A stretch of 64,000 bases of DNA from Pectinatus frisingensis (lineage in GTDB: Bacteria > Bacillota > Negativicutes > Selenomonadales > Selenomonadaceae), in contig NZ_WIQU01000036.1 of NCBI RefSeq assembly GCF_015732285.1, positions 1-64,000 on the forward strand. The letters are read 5' to 3'. Made by a program: the position numbers and the translations under genes. Under the pieces are notes generated by a model that saw nothing but the letters and a program-made list of their open reading frames with translations, was not told the origin of the DNA and made no database searches. How positions within the stretch are numbered: position 1 is the first letter of the stretch; the number at the start of each line of letters is the position of its first letter. Below are positions 10,178 to 19,841 of the stretch, one piece after another.

Positions 10178-10735
10178 ATGTACGCTAAGAAAATTTACTT
10201 TGCCGGCGGAAATTTTCATGAACTTCAGGAGGTTTTTTCACGGATAAGGGGCGTACTGTCGGCAACTGCCGGATATATAAACTCAGATGCTGTTGCTCCG
10301 TCTTATGAAAAAGTGGCAGGAGATATGACTGGTGCTGCAATGGGAATTGAAATTTCTTATAATCTAAAGGAAATAGATTTATCGACATTACTGGATATAT
10401 TATTTGCTGTCATAAATCCCTATTGTCGTGATGAACGGGGAAATATGTATAGAAGCGGTGTTTATTATTGTGATAAAGAGGATGAAGTGATAATCGAGTT
10501 TTATATGAATTTTTTAAGAATGAGATATAAGGCACCTGCTGTTACGGCAGCTAATGTCACGGTAAACGATCCTTGTTCAGATAATAAAGCTGTATATAAA
10601 TGCTATGCGGAAGCAGTGCCATTGCGTAATTTTTATCCGGCAGAAAAAAAACATCAATATTATTTGCGAAAAAATCCTCGGACGAAGACTTTCATTGACT
10701 TTTTACGGCTCAGGGAACTGGATATAATAACATAA
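10178..10735 (+). CDS. MsrA-fold protein lacking the catalytic cysteine (probable pseudoenzyme)
   Basis: A 185-residue protein that follows the MsrA (peptide methionine-S-sulfoxide reductase) pattern throughout: KKIYFAGG at the start, FSRIRGVLSATAGYIN, PSYEKVAGDMTGA, then LLDILFAVINPY, GNMYRSGVYY, and a C-terminal FYPAEKKHQYYLRKNP. The active-site motif GCFWG is here GNFHE, so the nucleophilic Cys is N12, and the acid in GHAEAVEV is lost (GAAMGIEI). Remaining cysteines (83, 98, 133, 142) are not at the catalytic position. Reductase activity is therefore not expected. It starts 68 bp after meaB behind GGGGATGG and ends before a strong terminator, so it is the last gene of the mut operon. Its role is unknown. 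Confidence 0.85.
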   Translation: MYAKKIYFAGGNFHELQEVFSRIRGVLSATAGYINSDAVAPSYEKVAGDMTGAAMGIEISYNLKEIDLSTLLDILFAVINPYCRDERGNMYRSGVYYCDKEDEVIIEFYMNFLRMRYKAPAVTAANVTVNDPCSDNKAVYKCYAEAVPLRNFYPAEKKHQYYLRKNPRTKTFIDFLRLRELDIIT

Positions 10736-10756
10736 TAAATTAAAATACCGGTTATG

Positions 10757-10798
10757 AAATTTAGGATAAGTATAATTTAAGCTTATCCTAAATTTTTT
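10757..10798 (+). terminator. intrinsic terminator of the mutAB-meaB operon
   Basis: A 14-bp perfect stem (AAATTTAGGATAAG with its complement) and a loop of about 11 bases, running into a T-rich tract, 20 bp after the MsrA-like gene. Confidence 0.88.
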
Positions 10799-10832
10799 AC
10801 TGTTTTTTTACAAAAGTTTTTAATATTCAGAT

Positions 10833-10851
10833 GATATTATGATATAATATC
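10833..10851 (+). promoter_or_regulatory. palindrome over the -10 of the DeoR-family gene (candidate autoregulatory operator)
   Basis: GATATTAT-gat-ATAATATC is a perfect 8+3+8 inverted repeat, and its right arm covers TATAAT (10843-10848). The -35 is poor. A site over the -10 in front of a regulator gene suggests self-repression; this is inference. Confidence 0.4.
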
Positions 10852-10925
10852 CTTGTTTAGATTGCATTATGATATTAAATATATTTACATAATAATGGCA
10901 ATTATTTGCCGCAAAGGAAGATAAA

Positions 10926-11684
10926 ATGTTTGTACAGGAACGACGGGAAAAAATTATAGCGTTATTGGAAACCAGCGGTAAGGTTTTGGTCAAGGATTTA
11001 AGTGATTACTTTAAGGTGACTGATGACTGTATCCGTAAGGATTTAGCCTTTCTGGAGAAAAAAGGACTATTAAAACGTGCTTATGGTGGTGCTGTGACAG
11101 AACGAAAAAATACTCACCAATTAAAAGCCGCTCAGCGCAGAGTAAATATTGCCGAAAAGAAAATAATTGCCGAAAAGGCAATCAAACTTATAAACAACGG
11201 TGATGTTGTATTTTTAGATATTTCTACGATCAATATCGAATTAGTAAAATTGATAATACAACAAGGATTAAAGATCAGCATTATTACTAATATGATTGAT
11301 ATAATGAATATTTTGCAGACTGCAAGGACAATAGACATGACGTTTATTGGGGGAACACTGGATTCAAGCGGTGATGGATTTATCGGAGCCTTGGCTGGAA
11401 ATATTATAGATAAGCTTCATTTTGATATGGCTTTTATGGGAACGGTAGGTATTGATATTCATCGAAAGGCTGTATATACTTATAAACCGGAAGATGGTTT
11501 TACTAAACGTAAGGCAGTTGATGCAGCCGATAAAACCTATGTATTAGCAGAAACCGAGAAATTTAACAGAAGTGGTAATTTCCTTTATGCAGCTATTTCT
11601 GATTTTGATGTATTAATAACAGAAAAAAAATTGCCGATACAGCTGTTAAAACAATTAGAAAAATATAATATTGAAGTAATGTAA
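10926..11684 (+). CDS. DeoR-family transcriptional regulator
   Basis: A 252-residue sugar-phosphate-responsive repressor. Residues 1-56 form the DeoR winged helix (RREKIIALLETSGKVLVKDLSDYF, then RKDLAFLEKKGLLKRAYGGA). Residues about 75-235 are the DeoR C-terminal sensor domain (FLDISTINIELVKLI, TNMIDIMNIL, FIGGTLDSSGDGFIG), which in this family binds phosphorylated sugars. It stands just ahead of the aldolase gene and the glycyl radical pair, the obvious regulon. Palindromes at its own promoter and at the glycyl radical enzyme promoter are candidate operators. The start follows AAAGGAAG. Confidence 0.93.
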   Translation: MFVQERREKIIALLETSGKVLVKDLSDYFKVTDDCIRKDLAFLEKKGLLKRAYGGAVTERKNTHQLKAAQRRVNIAEKKIIAEKAIKLINNGDVVFLDISTINIELVKLIIQQGLKISIITNMIDIMNILQTARTIDMTFIGGTLDSSGDGFIGALAGNIIDKLHFDMAFMGTVGIDIHRKAVYTYKPEDGFTKRKAVDAADKTYVLAETEKFNRSGNFLYAAISDFDVLITEKKLPIQLLKQLEKYNIEVM

Positions 11685-11719
11685 GTGGGAATATTTCATG
11701 TATGGATTGATTTAAAATC

Positions 11720-11728
11720 TGTTATAAT
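11720..11728 (+). promoter_or_regulatory. extended -10 promoter for the aldolase gene
   Basis: TGTTATAAT is a perfect TGn-TATAAT, with no good -35 at 17 bp. TGTTAT also matches one arm of the palindrome in front of the glycyl radical enzyme gene, so it may be bound by the same regulator. Confidence 0.5.
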
Positions 11729-11766
11729 GAAATTAGTATCTATATATAAAGGAGAGAAATGTTTCG

Positions 11767-12447
11767 ATGAAATATTTAATTGACACAGCCAATATTGGAA
11801 TGATTGAAAAATGTAACGATTTATTACCTATTGCCGGTGTAACCAGTAATCCCAGCATTATAAAAAAAGAAGGCAAAATTGATTTTTTTAATCATTTTAA
11901 AAAAATACGCCAGATTATTGGCAGTGCTAAAACCCTGCATATGCAGATTTTAGCACAGGATAGTGAGGGTATAATAAAGGAAGCCCATACTATATTGGAA
12001 AATGTTGATAAAAATGTATTTATAAAGGTACCTGCTACACCACAGGGACTAAAGGCTATACGTCTACTGAAGCAAGAAAATATTGGTGTTACGGCGACAG
12101 CTGTTTATACTAAAACACAAGGACTTATGGCGATGGAGGCAGGGGCTGATTATATAGCACCCTATTTTAATCGTATGGAAAATCTTGATATCGATGCAGC
12201 TGATACAATTGCCGATTTTGCTGAAATGATTGCTGTTTACGGTTATGAAACACAGATACTGGCGGCTAGTTTCAAGAATATTGCACAAGTTAATACTGCT
12301 TTTAAATGCGGTGCTCAAACAGCTACAGTGGCACCGGATATCCTGCTGGCAGCTTTTGCTGTGCCATCAATACAAAAAGCAGTTGACGATTTTGATGCAG
12401 ATTGGCAGGAAACATTTGGTGATATATCAATCTGTGATTTAAAATGA
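11767..12447 (+). CDS. fsa: fructose-6-phosphate aldolase (FSA/TalC-type transaldolase family)
   Basis: A 226-residue class I aldolase of the small transaldolase subgroup. Seen: LIDTANIGMIEK at the start, GVTSNPSIIKKEG, and the Schiff-base lysine K87 in VFIKVPATPQGL, then GVTATAVYTKTQG and ADYIAPYFNRMENL. Length fits FSA (about 220) rather than true transaldolase (over 310). FSA enzymes reversibly split fructose-6-phosphate or 1-deoxy analogues into glyceraldehyde-3-phosphate and a dihydroxyacetone-like ketone. In E. coli both FSA genes sit beside glycyl radical enzyme genes (ybiWY and pflDC), and the same pairing is seen here, so it probably acts on that enzyme's product. Confidence 0.92.
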   Translation: MKYLIDTANIGMIEKCNDLLPIAGVTSNPSIIKKEGKIDFFNHFKKIRQIIGSAKTLHMQILAQDSEGIIKEAHTILENVDKNVFIKVPATPQGLKAIRLLKQENIGVTATAVYTKTQGLMAMEAGADYIAPYFNRMENLDIDAADTIADFAEMIAVYGYETQILAASFKNIAQVNTAFKCGAQTATVAPDILLAAFAVPSIQKAVDDFDADWQETFGDISICDLK

Positions 12448-12456
12448 AGGATGGTA

Positions 12457-12497
12457 ATAAAAAGCCTGAGAGATTTATTTTCTCTCAGGCTTTTTAT
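12457..12497. terminator. bidirectional terminator between fsa and the activase gene
   Basis: A 17-bp perfect stem with a 7-base loop (AAAGCCTGAGAGA and its complement at the core), with A and T runs on both sides. It serves the two convergent genes; on the minus strand it begins at the activase stop. Confidence 0.9.
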
Positions 12498-12500
12498 TTA

Positions 12501-13397
12501 TTATAATGTGACGTTGAATCCGTTTTGTTGAAAGACTTTGGCGTACTGTGTAAGATTTTCACTATGCAGTTCCTTAGTATTTTTAAAATTGTAGGGACGA
12601 TTTAACTGTTCATATTTTTTTTGGCCGAATTGGTGAAAAGGTAATAGATTAATATCTTTTATATCCAGTGAAGCCAGTAAATGAGAAAATTTAACAGCAT
12701 CAGCTATTTTATTATTTACACTTGGTATGACGGGAATACGGATTATTATTTCTTTTTGCAGGGTTATTGCATAGGCTAGATTTAATAATATGATATCGTT
12801 ATATACACCGGTATATTTTTTGTGTTTTTGACGGTCATAATGTTTTATGTCAAACAATAGTAAATCTGCATTGATGATTGTTTGTTTAAATACTGTTTTG
12901 CTGGCGTAACCAGTGGTTTCTAAAGCAGTGTGCAGATTGTTCTCTTTAGCAGATTTTAATAAAGCGGCCGCAGCTTCGGGTTGCATTAAAACTTCACCAC
13001 CGGAAAGAGTCAGTCCGCCACCGGATTCTTCATAAAAGGGTTTATCTTGTAATACTTCTGCCATTATGGAATCTATGGATTTAAACTGTCCGACCTTTGA
13101 TAATGCACCATGAGGACAATTATCAGCACATGCGGTACAGGTCTGACAAAGTTTGGACTTATAGCTGAATGATAGATTTTTGTCAAAGTAAATGTTTTTT
13201 TGCGGGCAGAGCATTTCGCAGGTGCGGCAGTGATAACATTTGTCTTTATCCCAAAGAAGCTGCCGGTATTGTTGCTGCGATTCCGGATTGCTGCACCAAA
13301 GGCAGGTCAATGGGCAACCTTTAAAGAATACTACCGTCCTTATTCCAGGACCATCGTGAATACTGAATTTTTGTATATTAAATATATTTGCTAACAT
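12501..13397 (-). CDS. glycyl radical enzyme activating enzyme (PflA/PflC/YbiY type)
   Basis: A 298-residue radical-SAM enzyme. The cluster motif CPLTCLWC (residues 29-36) sits in the usual first 40 residues. Two ferredoxin-like clusters follow (CYHCRTCEMLCP and CQTCTACADNCP), typical of activases for eliminase-type glycyl radical enzymes and absent from the plain PFL activase. ESGGGLTLSGGEVLMQ is the SAM-binding GGE motif. It makes the glycyl radical on its partner by hydrogen abstraction with SAM. It is transcribed away from the enzyme gene at 13522, with a 124-bp shared control region, unlike the same-strand arrangement in E. coli. The ATG follows AGAGGTAG. Confidence 0.94.
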   Translation of the reverse strand: MLANIFNIQKFSIHDGPGIRTVVFFKGCPLTCLWCSNPESQQQYRQLLWDKDKCYHCRTCEMLCPQKNIYFDKNLSFSYKSKLCQTCTACADNCPHGALSKVGQFKSIDSIMAEVLQDKPFYEESGGGLTLSGGEVLMQPEAAAALLKSAKENNLHTALETTGYASKTVFKQTIINADLLLFDIKHYDRQKHKKYTGVYNDIILLNLAYAITLQKEIIIRIPVIPSVNNKIADAVKFSHLLASLDIKDINLLPFHQFGQKKYEQLNRPYNFKNTKELHSENLTQYAKVFQQNGFNVTL

Positions 13398-13417
13398 ATA
13401 ACTACCTCTGTTTTATA

Positions 13418-13438
13418 TTGACAAAATTGTTTGACAAG
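13418..13438. repeat. short direct repeat TTGACAA-N6-TTGACAA
   Basis: Two copies of TTGACAA begin 13 bp apart (13418 and 13431) between the divergent activase and enzyme genes. The second is the -35 of the enzyme promoter. It may contribute to regulator binding or be an alternative -35; this cannot be decided from sequence. Confidence 0.35.
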
Positions 13439-13463
13439 GTTAACTTTCAATGTTATTATAACA
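13431..13463 (+). promoter_or_regulatory. promoter of the glycyl radical enzyme gene with overlapping palindromic operator
   Basis: TTGACA, 17 bp, TATTAT with an upstream TGn (an almost ideal promoter). TGTTAT-T-ATAACA (13451-13463) is a perfect inverted repeat centred on the -10. Known DeoR-family operators in E. coli begin TGTTA and end TAACA or similar, so binding by the nearby DeoR-family protein is a reasonable inference. Confidence 0.62.
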
Positions 13464-13521
13464 ATAAATAACAATAAAAATCAATATAAAATAATAAAAT
13501 AATTTTTTTAGGAGGATTTAT

Positions 13522-15930
13522 ATGAAAATAAATAAGCATTTTGGCTGTCTTACAGCACGTATGGATAAATTCAGAGGAGATCTTGTTAATGCCAAACCGT
13601 ATATTTGCGCGGAGCGCGCTGTCTATACCACTGAAGCTTATAAGCACTTTGCCGATAGACCTATTATTGAAAAAAGAGCTTATATGCTGAAAAATATTTT
13701 AGAGAAAATGACTGTTTTTATTGAACCGGAAACATTGATTGCGGGAAATCAGGCATCTGGTAATCGTTTTGCTCCTGTTTTTCCCGAATATGCGATGGAT
13801 TGGGTTATAGATGAATTGGATAAATTTGAAAAAAGGGATGGTGATATTTTTTATATAACGGAAGAAACTAAGCATAAACTAAGAAATATAGCACCCTATT
13901 GGCAGCATAATACAACTAAGGATAAAGGATTGGCGATGATGCCGCCAGAAAGTAAAATATTTTATGATTTGGGGATAATAAAAGCTGAAGGCAATATTAC
14001 TTCTGGAGATGCGCATCTGGCAGTCAGTTATGAAACAATTTTAAAAAAAGGTTTGAAAGACTATCAGAAAAGAACTGAACAGGCACTGCGGATACTTGAT
14101 TTGACAACTATGGATGGAATGAATAAATATCATTTTTACAAGGCCGTTTTGATAGTTATAGAAGCTGTTCGCAGTTTTGCCGGACGTTATTCCGATTTGG
14201 CTGAACATGAGGCACAGTCGGCTGCAGTAAATCGTAAAAAAGAGCTTTTAACAATGGCGCAGATTTTGCGCAAGGTACCTTATGAACCGGCTGATAGTCT
14301 GTATGAGGCTGTACAGTCGTTATGGCTGATCCACTTAGTGCTGCAGATTGAATCAAATGGACATTCATTATCGTATGGGCGAGTTGATCAATATTTATAT
14401 CCATACTATAAACATGATATTGATAAAGGAATAATTACACAAGATGGTGTTTGTGAACTCTTGACTAATTTGTGGTTGAAAACCTTTACGATAAATAAAG
14501 TACGCAGTTGGTCACATACGCAGTTCAGTGCAGGCAGTCCTTTGTATCAGAACGTGACTATTGGCGGCCAGACGATAAATAAGAAGGATGCAGTAAATCC
14601 GCTGTCGTATTTGATATTGAAAAGTGTTGCCCAGGTTCATTTGCCGCAGCCTAATTTAACAGTTCGGTATCATCGGAGCATTAGTGATGATTTTATGCGG
14701 GAATGTATTGAAGTAGTCCGTCTCGGTTTTGGTATGCCGGCGTTCAATAACGATGAAATAATAATTCCATCATTTATTGAAAAAGGTGTCAAGGAAGAAG
14801 ACGCTTATAATTATAGTGCCATTGGCTGTGTAGAAACAGCTGTTCCGGGGAAATGGGGATATCGTTGCACAGGGATGAGTTTTTTGAATTTTCCTAAATC
14901 ATTGCTCATCGGTTTGAATGATGGTATCGATCTTGAATCGGGGACAAAACTTATGGAAGGTACAGGACATTTTTGCAGGATGCATTCTTATGATGATGTA
15001 AAAAACGCTTGGAATAAAACGATTCGTTACTTTACCCGGCAAAGTATTATTATTGAAACCTGCTGTGATATGGTGTTGGAGAAAGATGTACCTGATGTGC
15101 TTTGCTCAGCTTTGGTTGAAGATTGTATTGGGCGTGGTAAAACATTAAAAGAAGGTGGTGCAGTTTATGATTTTATAAGTGGTCTGCAGGTGGGAATTGC
15201 TAATATGGCAGATTCTTTGGCAGCAATTAAAAAATGTGTGTTTGAAGATAAGAAATTGACACCACAGCAATTGTGGGATGCGTTAGTAAGTGATTTTTCC
15301 GGAGAGGAAGGTGAACGTATCCGCCGTATTTTGATTGACGCACCTAAATATGGTAACGATGATGATTATGTTGATAAGCTTATTTGTGAAGCCTATGACG
15401 TATATATTGACGAAATAAAAAAATATCATAATACTCGCTATGGTCGGGGACCGATTGGTGGTACTTATTACGCAGGTACATCTTCAATTTCGGCAAATGT
15501 AGGTCAGGGGATGGGGACATTGGCAACTCCCGATGGCAGAAAAGCACATACACCATTGGCTGAAGGATGTTCTCCGAGTCACGCTATGGATGTGAATGGG
15601 CCAACAGCTGTATTTAAAACGGTGGCAAAATTACCGACACACGAAATAACCGGCGGAGTATTGCTCAATCAGAAGGTAACACCGCAAATATTAGAAAAAG
15701 AAACTGACCGTACAAAATTAGTTTATCTTATAAGGACTTTTTTTAATCGTCTGAATGGATATCATGTGCAGTATAATGTCGTATCACGAGCTACTTTGCT
15801 TGACGCCCAGCTGCACCCGGAAAAACACCGCGATCTTATTGTCAGGGTAGCAGGTTATTCGGCATTCTTTAATGTATTATCGAGGCAGACACAAGATGAT
15901 ATAATTGCCAGAACCGAACAAGTATTATAG
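13522..15930 (+). CDS. glycyl radical enzyme of the eliminase (PflD/YbiW) type
   Basis: An 802-residue glycyl radical enzyme. The thiyl cysteine is C436 in SAIGCVETAVPGKWG. It is followed by E438, and Cys-x-Glu is typical of dehydratase/lyase members, whereas true pyruvate formate-lyase has Cys-Cys. The radical glycine is G778 in VRVAGYSAFFNVLS, 24 residues from the end. The protein works anaerobically after activation by the divergent radical-SAM gene. The neighbouring FSA gene argues for a sugar-phosphate-like substrate. I recall that YbiW has been linked to ring opening of 1,5-anhydroglucitol-6-phosphate followed by FSA cleavage, which would fit, but the substrate here is not established by sequence. 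The start follows TTAGGAGG. Confidence 0.93.
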   Translation: MKINKHFGCLTARMDKFRGDLVNAKPYICAERAVYTTEAYKHFADRPIIEKRAYMLKNILEKMTVFIEPETLIAGNQASGNRFAPVFPEYAMDWVIDELDKFEKRDGDIFYITEETKHKLRNIAPYWQHNTTKDKGLAMMPPESKIFYDLGIIKAEGNITSGDAHLAVSYETILKKGLKDYQKRTEQALRILDLTTMDGMNKYHFYKAVLIVIEAVRSFAGRYSDLAEHEAQSAAVNRKKELLTMAQILRKVPYEPADSLYEAVQSLWLIHLVLQIESNGHSLSYGRVDQYLYPYYKHDIDKGIITQDGVCELLTNLWLKTFTINKVRSWSHTQFSAGSPLYQNVTIGGQTINKKDAVNPLSYLILKSVAQVHLPQPNLTVRYHRSISDDFMRECIEVVRLGFGMPAFNNDEIIIPSFIEKGVKEEDAYNYSAIGCVETAVPGKWGYRCTGMSFLNFPKSLLIGLNDGIDLESGTKLMEGTGHFCRMHSYDDVKNAWNKTIRYFTRQSIIIETCCDMVLEKDVPDVLCSALVEDCIGRGKTLKEGGAVYDFISGLQVGIANMADSLAAIKKCVFEDKKLTPQQLWDALVSDFSGEEGERIRRILIDAPKYGNDDDYVDKLICEAYDVYIDEIKKYHNTRYGRGPIGGTYYAGTSSISANVGQGMGTLATPDGRKAHTPLAEGCSPSHAMDVNGPTAVFKTVAKLPTHEITGGVLLNQKVTPQILEKETDRTKLVYLIRTFFNRLNGYHVQYNVVSRATLLDAQLHPEKHRDLIVRVAGYSAFFNVLSRQTQDDIIARTEQVL

Positions 15931-15938
15931 TTGAAGAT

Positions 15939-16072
15939 GGGGTTGTCACATGAACCGTATTGATTTCATAAGATGCAATCACCACCGCTATGCGTCTCCC
16001 ACCATTTTGTGGGTGGCAAAGAAAGTGGAATATTGTAATTTATGAATAGAAATGGTTACGTGAGACAGCCCC
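15939..16072. repeat. long-palindrome intergenic element, copy A
   Basis: This 134-bp element begins GGGGTTGTCACATGAACC and ends GGTTACGTGAGACAGCCCC, imperfect inverted termini of about 19 bp. Inside, ATTTCATAAGATGCAAT opposes ATTGTAATTTATGAAT, and the centre forms CCCACC-loop-GGGTGG, so the whole unit can fold into one long hairpin. A second copy in the same orientation lies at 55564-55699. Both fill the gap between convergent genes (here the glycyl radical enzyme and the MFS gene, ending 5 bp from the latter's stop). It is MITE- or REP-like; no target duplication is obvious. Confidence 0.85.
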
Positions 16073-16076
16073 ATGA

Positions 16077-17240
16077 TTATGTCTTCAATAGTTTTAGATT
16101 AAAAAATACTGCACCACAAGCGATCGCTGCACCCCATAAACCAACGTACTGCATGCTGCTGTATATTACAACCAGGCTGCCACAAGCAGAACCGAGTGCG
16201 ATACCGATGTTAAAAGATATGGGAACCAGTGAGGCAGAAAAATTGATTGCTTCTGGTTTTTCCCGCACGGCAGTATTTAGAAAATGCAGTTGTGTGGGTG
16301 AATTTTGCAGGTACATTACAGTGCCAATAATAAATATATTAATTAAGCATAGGGTAGGAATTTTTATTGTAAGAAACAATGTGCTTAAGAATAAAGCCTG
16401 TATAAGAAAAAATAAAGGCATACGTCGCATTCCGCCAGTAAGGGCAATGTGCCCGGATAAAAAATTACTGATAATAGTGCTGACACCGAAGCCTATTAAA
16501 ATAAGGCTGATATATCGTTCAGGAATAAATAGATATTTTTGTAATATAGGAGTCAAATAGGTGTAAAATACATATGTAGAAGCTGCACCGCATATAACAA
16601 TCATAATACCCAGCTGAATGTGTGGCTTTTTTAAAAGTCCTAACTGCCTGAATATATTAGATTTTTGTCCAGGTCCGGTGTTAGGAAGATAAAAAATAAG
16701 CATCAGTAATATGATCAGGCTAATAAATGACAACAGAAGAAAGGCTGTCCGCCATCCTAAAAGATAAGTTATAAATGTACCGGCCGGTACTCCAAATACA
16801 GCTGCCATACTGAATCCGGAAAATATCCAGCTGATAATTTTGGGCTGTATAGCAGGGCCGGCTATTTCGGCAGAAAAAGTCATAGAAATAGCCAAAATGA
16901 TTCCTGATACAACGGCAATCAGCATGCGAGCCAATATTAAAAATAAATAAGAATCAGCCAGAGCAAATAGTACATTACCGATTATAAAAATTATTGTTAA
17001 AATTATTATTAAATAATAACGATTTAATGAGCTGGTGGCAGGTGTAATAATAAATGTTCCAATAGCATAAACAAGGGCAAAAATTGAAACAAGGTTACCA
17101 ATCATTGCTATAGAAGAATTTATGCTGAGAGCAATGTCAGGTAAAATACCGATGATAATAAATTCACTGGTTCCTAAAACCACACTTAAAAGAATAAGAG
17201 TAATAACTGGAAGAAGAGAAAAAGAATCAAAATTTTTCAA
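16077..17240 (-). CDS. MFS transporter (DHA1-like, probable drug or sugar efflux)
   Basis: A 387-residue protein with about 12 hydrophobic helices, as expected for the major facilitator superfamily. The N-terminal helix ends LGTSEFIIIGILPDIALS, the motif of the AraJ/YdhP-like efflux branch, and a basic turn follows helix 2. The start is TTG at 17240, preceded by AAGGAAG at good spacing. The frame overlaps the end of the upstream acetyltransferase gene by 14 nt, so they form one operon. Substrate cannot be assigned. It ends next to repeat copy A, with no separate terminator. Confidence 0.88.
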   Translation of the reverse strand: MKNFDSFSLLPVITLILLSVVLGTSEFIIIGILPDIALSINSSIAMIGNLVSIFALVYAIGTFIITPATSSLNRYYLIIILTIIFIIGNVLFALADSYLFLILARMLIAVVSGIILAISMTFSAEIAGPAIQPKIISWIFSGFSMAAVFGVPAGTFITYLLGWRTAFLLLSFISLIILLMLIFYLPNTGPGQKSNIFRQLGLLKKPHIQLGIMIVICGAASTYVFYTYLTPILQKYLFIPERYISLILIGFGVSTIISNFLSGHIALTGGMRRMPLFFLIQALFLSTLFLTIKIPTLCLINIFIIGTVMYLQNSPTQLHFLNTAVREKPEAINFSASLVPISFNIGIALGSACGSLVVIYSSMQYVGLWGAAIACGAVFFNLKLLKT

Positions 17241-17685
17241 GAGAATCTTCCTTATCTAAATTGAGGTTATTTAATAACTTTTCCATATGAATATGAGGAC
17301 AATGTTCATCCATATAAATAGGACCGTTGGCAACATAACCATATTTTTCATAGAATTTTTGTGCTTGAAGCTGTGCGGACAGCACGGCTTTTTTGCCGCC
17401 ATCTTTAATTATATTCTGCTCGGCAGTTTGCAGAATATAAGCACCGATATGATCTTTGCGATATTTTTTGAGTACGGCTAAGCGACCGATAATATATACG
17501 CCGTTGATATTACTGATAAAATAACGGCATACACCGACTGGCTGTGCCGCTTTGTAAAATATAAGATGTATGGCGTGTTTATCGATAGCGTCAATTTCGT
17601 TTTTAAACCCCTGTTCGCTGATAAATACTGCTTCGCGAATTTTTTTTGCATCGTTTGTCAGGTGAGTGCTTCGTTCATAATTCAA
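17227..17685 (-). CDS. GNAT-family N-acetyltransferase
   Basis: A 152-residue GNAT protein. Seen: FISEQGFKNEIDAIDKHAIH near the start, PVGVCRYF, then the acetyl-CoA binding stretch IGRLAVLKKYRKDHIGAYIL, and AQKFYEKYGYVANG at the end. This arrangement (first 30 residues EAVFISEQG) is common to ElaA- and YjcF-like members whose acceptor is unknown. The start is TTG at 17685 behind GAGGAGGAAC; the nearest ATG (17678) is out of frame. Overlap with the MFS gene suggests a joint function, perhaps resistance, but that is a guess. Confidence 0.9.
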   Translation of the reverse strand: MNYERSTHLTNDAKKIREAVFISEQGFKNEIDAIDKHAIHLIFYKAAQPVGVCRYFISNINGVYIIGRLAVLKKYRKDHIGAYILQTAEQNIIKDGGKKAVLSAQLQAQKFYEKYGYVANGPIYMDEHCPHIHMEKLLNNLNLDKEDSLEKF

Positions 17686-17771
17686 GTATTGTTCCTCCTC
17701 ATTAATGAATATGTATAGTATAGATTATTTGCCATGTATTTACAAAGGATCGTTAAAAAACCTTATAATAT

Positions 17772-17808
17772 AAAAACCTCTGCAAAAGTTAATTAACTTT
17801 TGCAGAGG
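17772..17808 (-). terminator. intrinsic terminator of groESL
   Basis: A perfect 32-bp palindrome (CCTCTGCAAAAGTTAA and its complement) followed on the minus strand by five T residues, about 40 bp after the groEL stop. Confidence 0.88.
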
Positions 17809-17845
17809 CAAAACAACCAGCTATAAATCTATAGTCAGTAATTTA

Positions 17846-19489
<1,644 letters not shown>

Positions 19490-19516
19490 CTAAATTATTG
19501 TTGAAACTAATTTTTA

Positions 19517-19798
19517 TTAAGCTATTGCTAAGATGTCGCTTTCACGGACGATCAAATAGTCAGCACCATCAACTTTGATATCAGTTCCAGCATATTTTGA
19601 GAAAATGATTTTATCTCCTACTTTTACCTCTGGAGCAACTTTTTGTCCATTGTCGAGAACTTTACCGCCGCCGACAGCTACAACTTCGCCTTCTTGTGGT
19701 TTTTCCTTGGCTGTATCCGGCAATACGATACCGCTGGCAGTTTTCATATCTCCTTCAGAAACTTTGATTACAATTCTGTCGCCTAATGGCTTAATCAT
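19517..19798 (-). CDS. groES: co-chaperonin GroES (10 kDa)
   Basis: A 93-residue co-chaperonin beginning [13 protein letters not shown], with the mobile loop region [16 protein letters not shown] and the C-terminal [12 protein letters not shown]. The frame is open further upstream, but the ATG at 19798 is right because it follows AAGGAGGAAC and gives the usual length; the extra upstream codons would run into the CIRCE element. It caps the GroEL ring. It is the first gene of the groESL operon. Confidence 0.97.
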   Translation of the reverse strand: MIKPLGDRIVIKVSEGDMKTASGIVLPDTAKEKPQEGEVVAVGGGKVLDNGQKVAPEVKVGDKIIFSKYAGTDIKVDGADYLIVRESDILAIA

Positions 19799-19841
19799 TG
19801 TATGTTCCTCCTTATAAAAATAAATTACTATTATTTTCTTG

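Noticed and set aside
12230-12442. 70-codon frame within fsa
   Set aside because: Same-strand alternate frame of a clear aldolase gene, with no start signal.
16042-16560. 172-codon plus-strand open frame beginning in repeat copy A
   Set aside because: It is antisense to the MFS gene, has no hydrophobic or domain pattern of its own and no ribosome site; it is a shadow frame.
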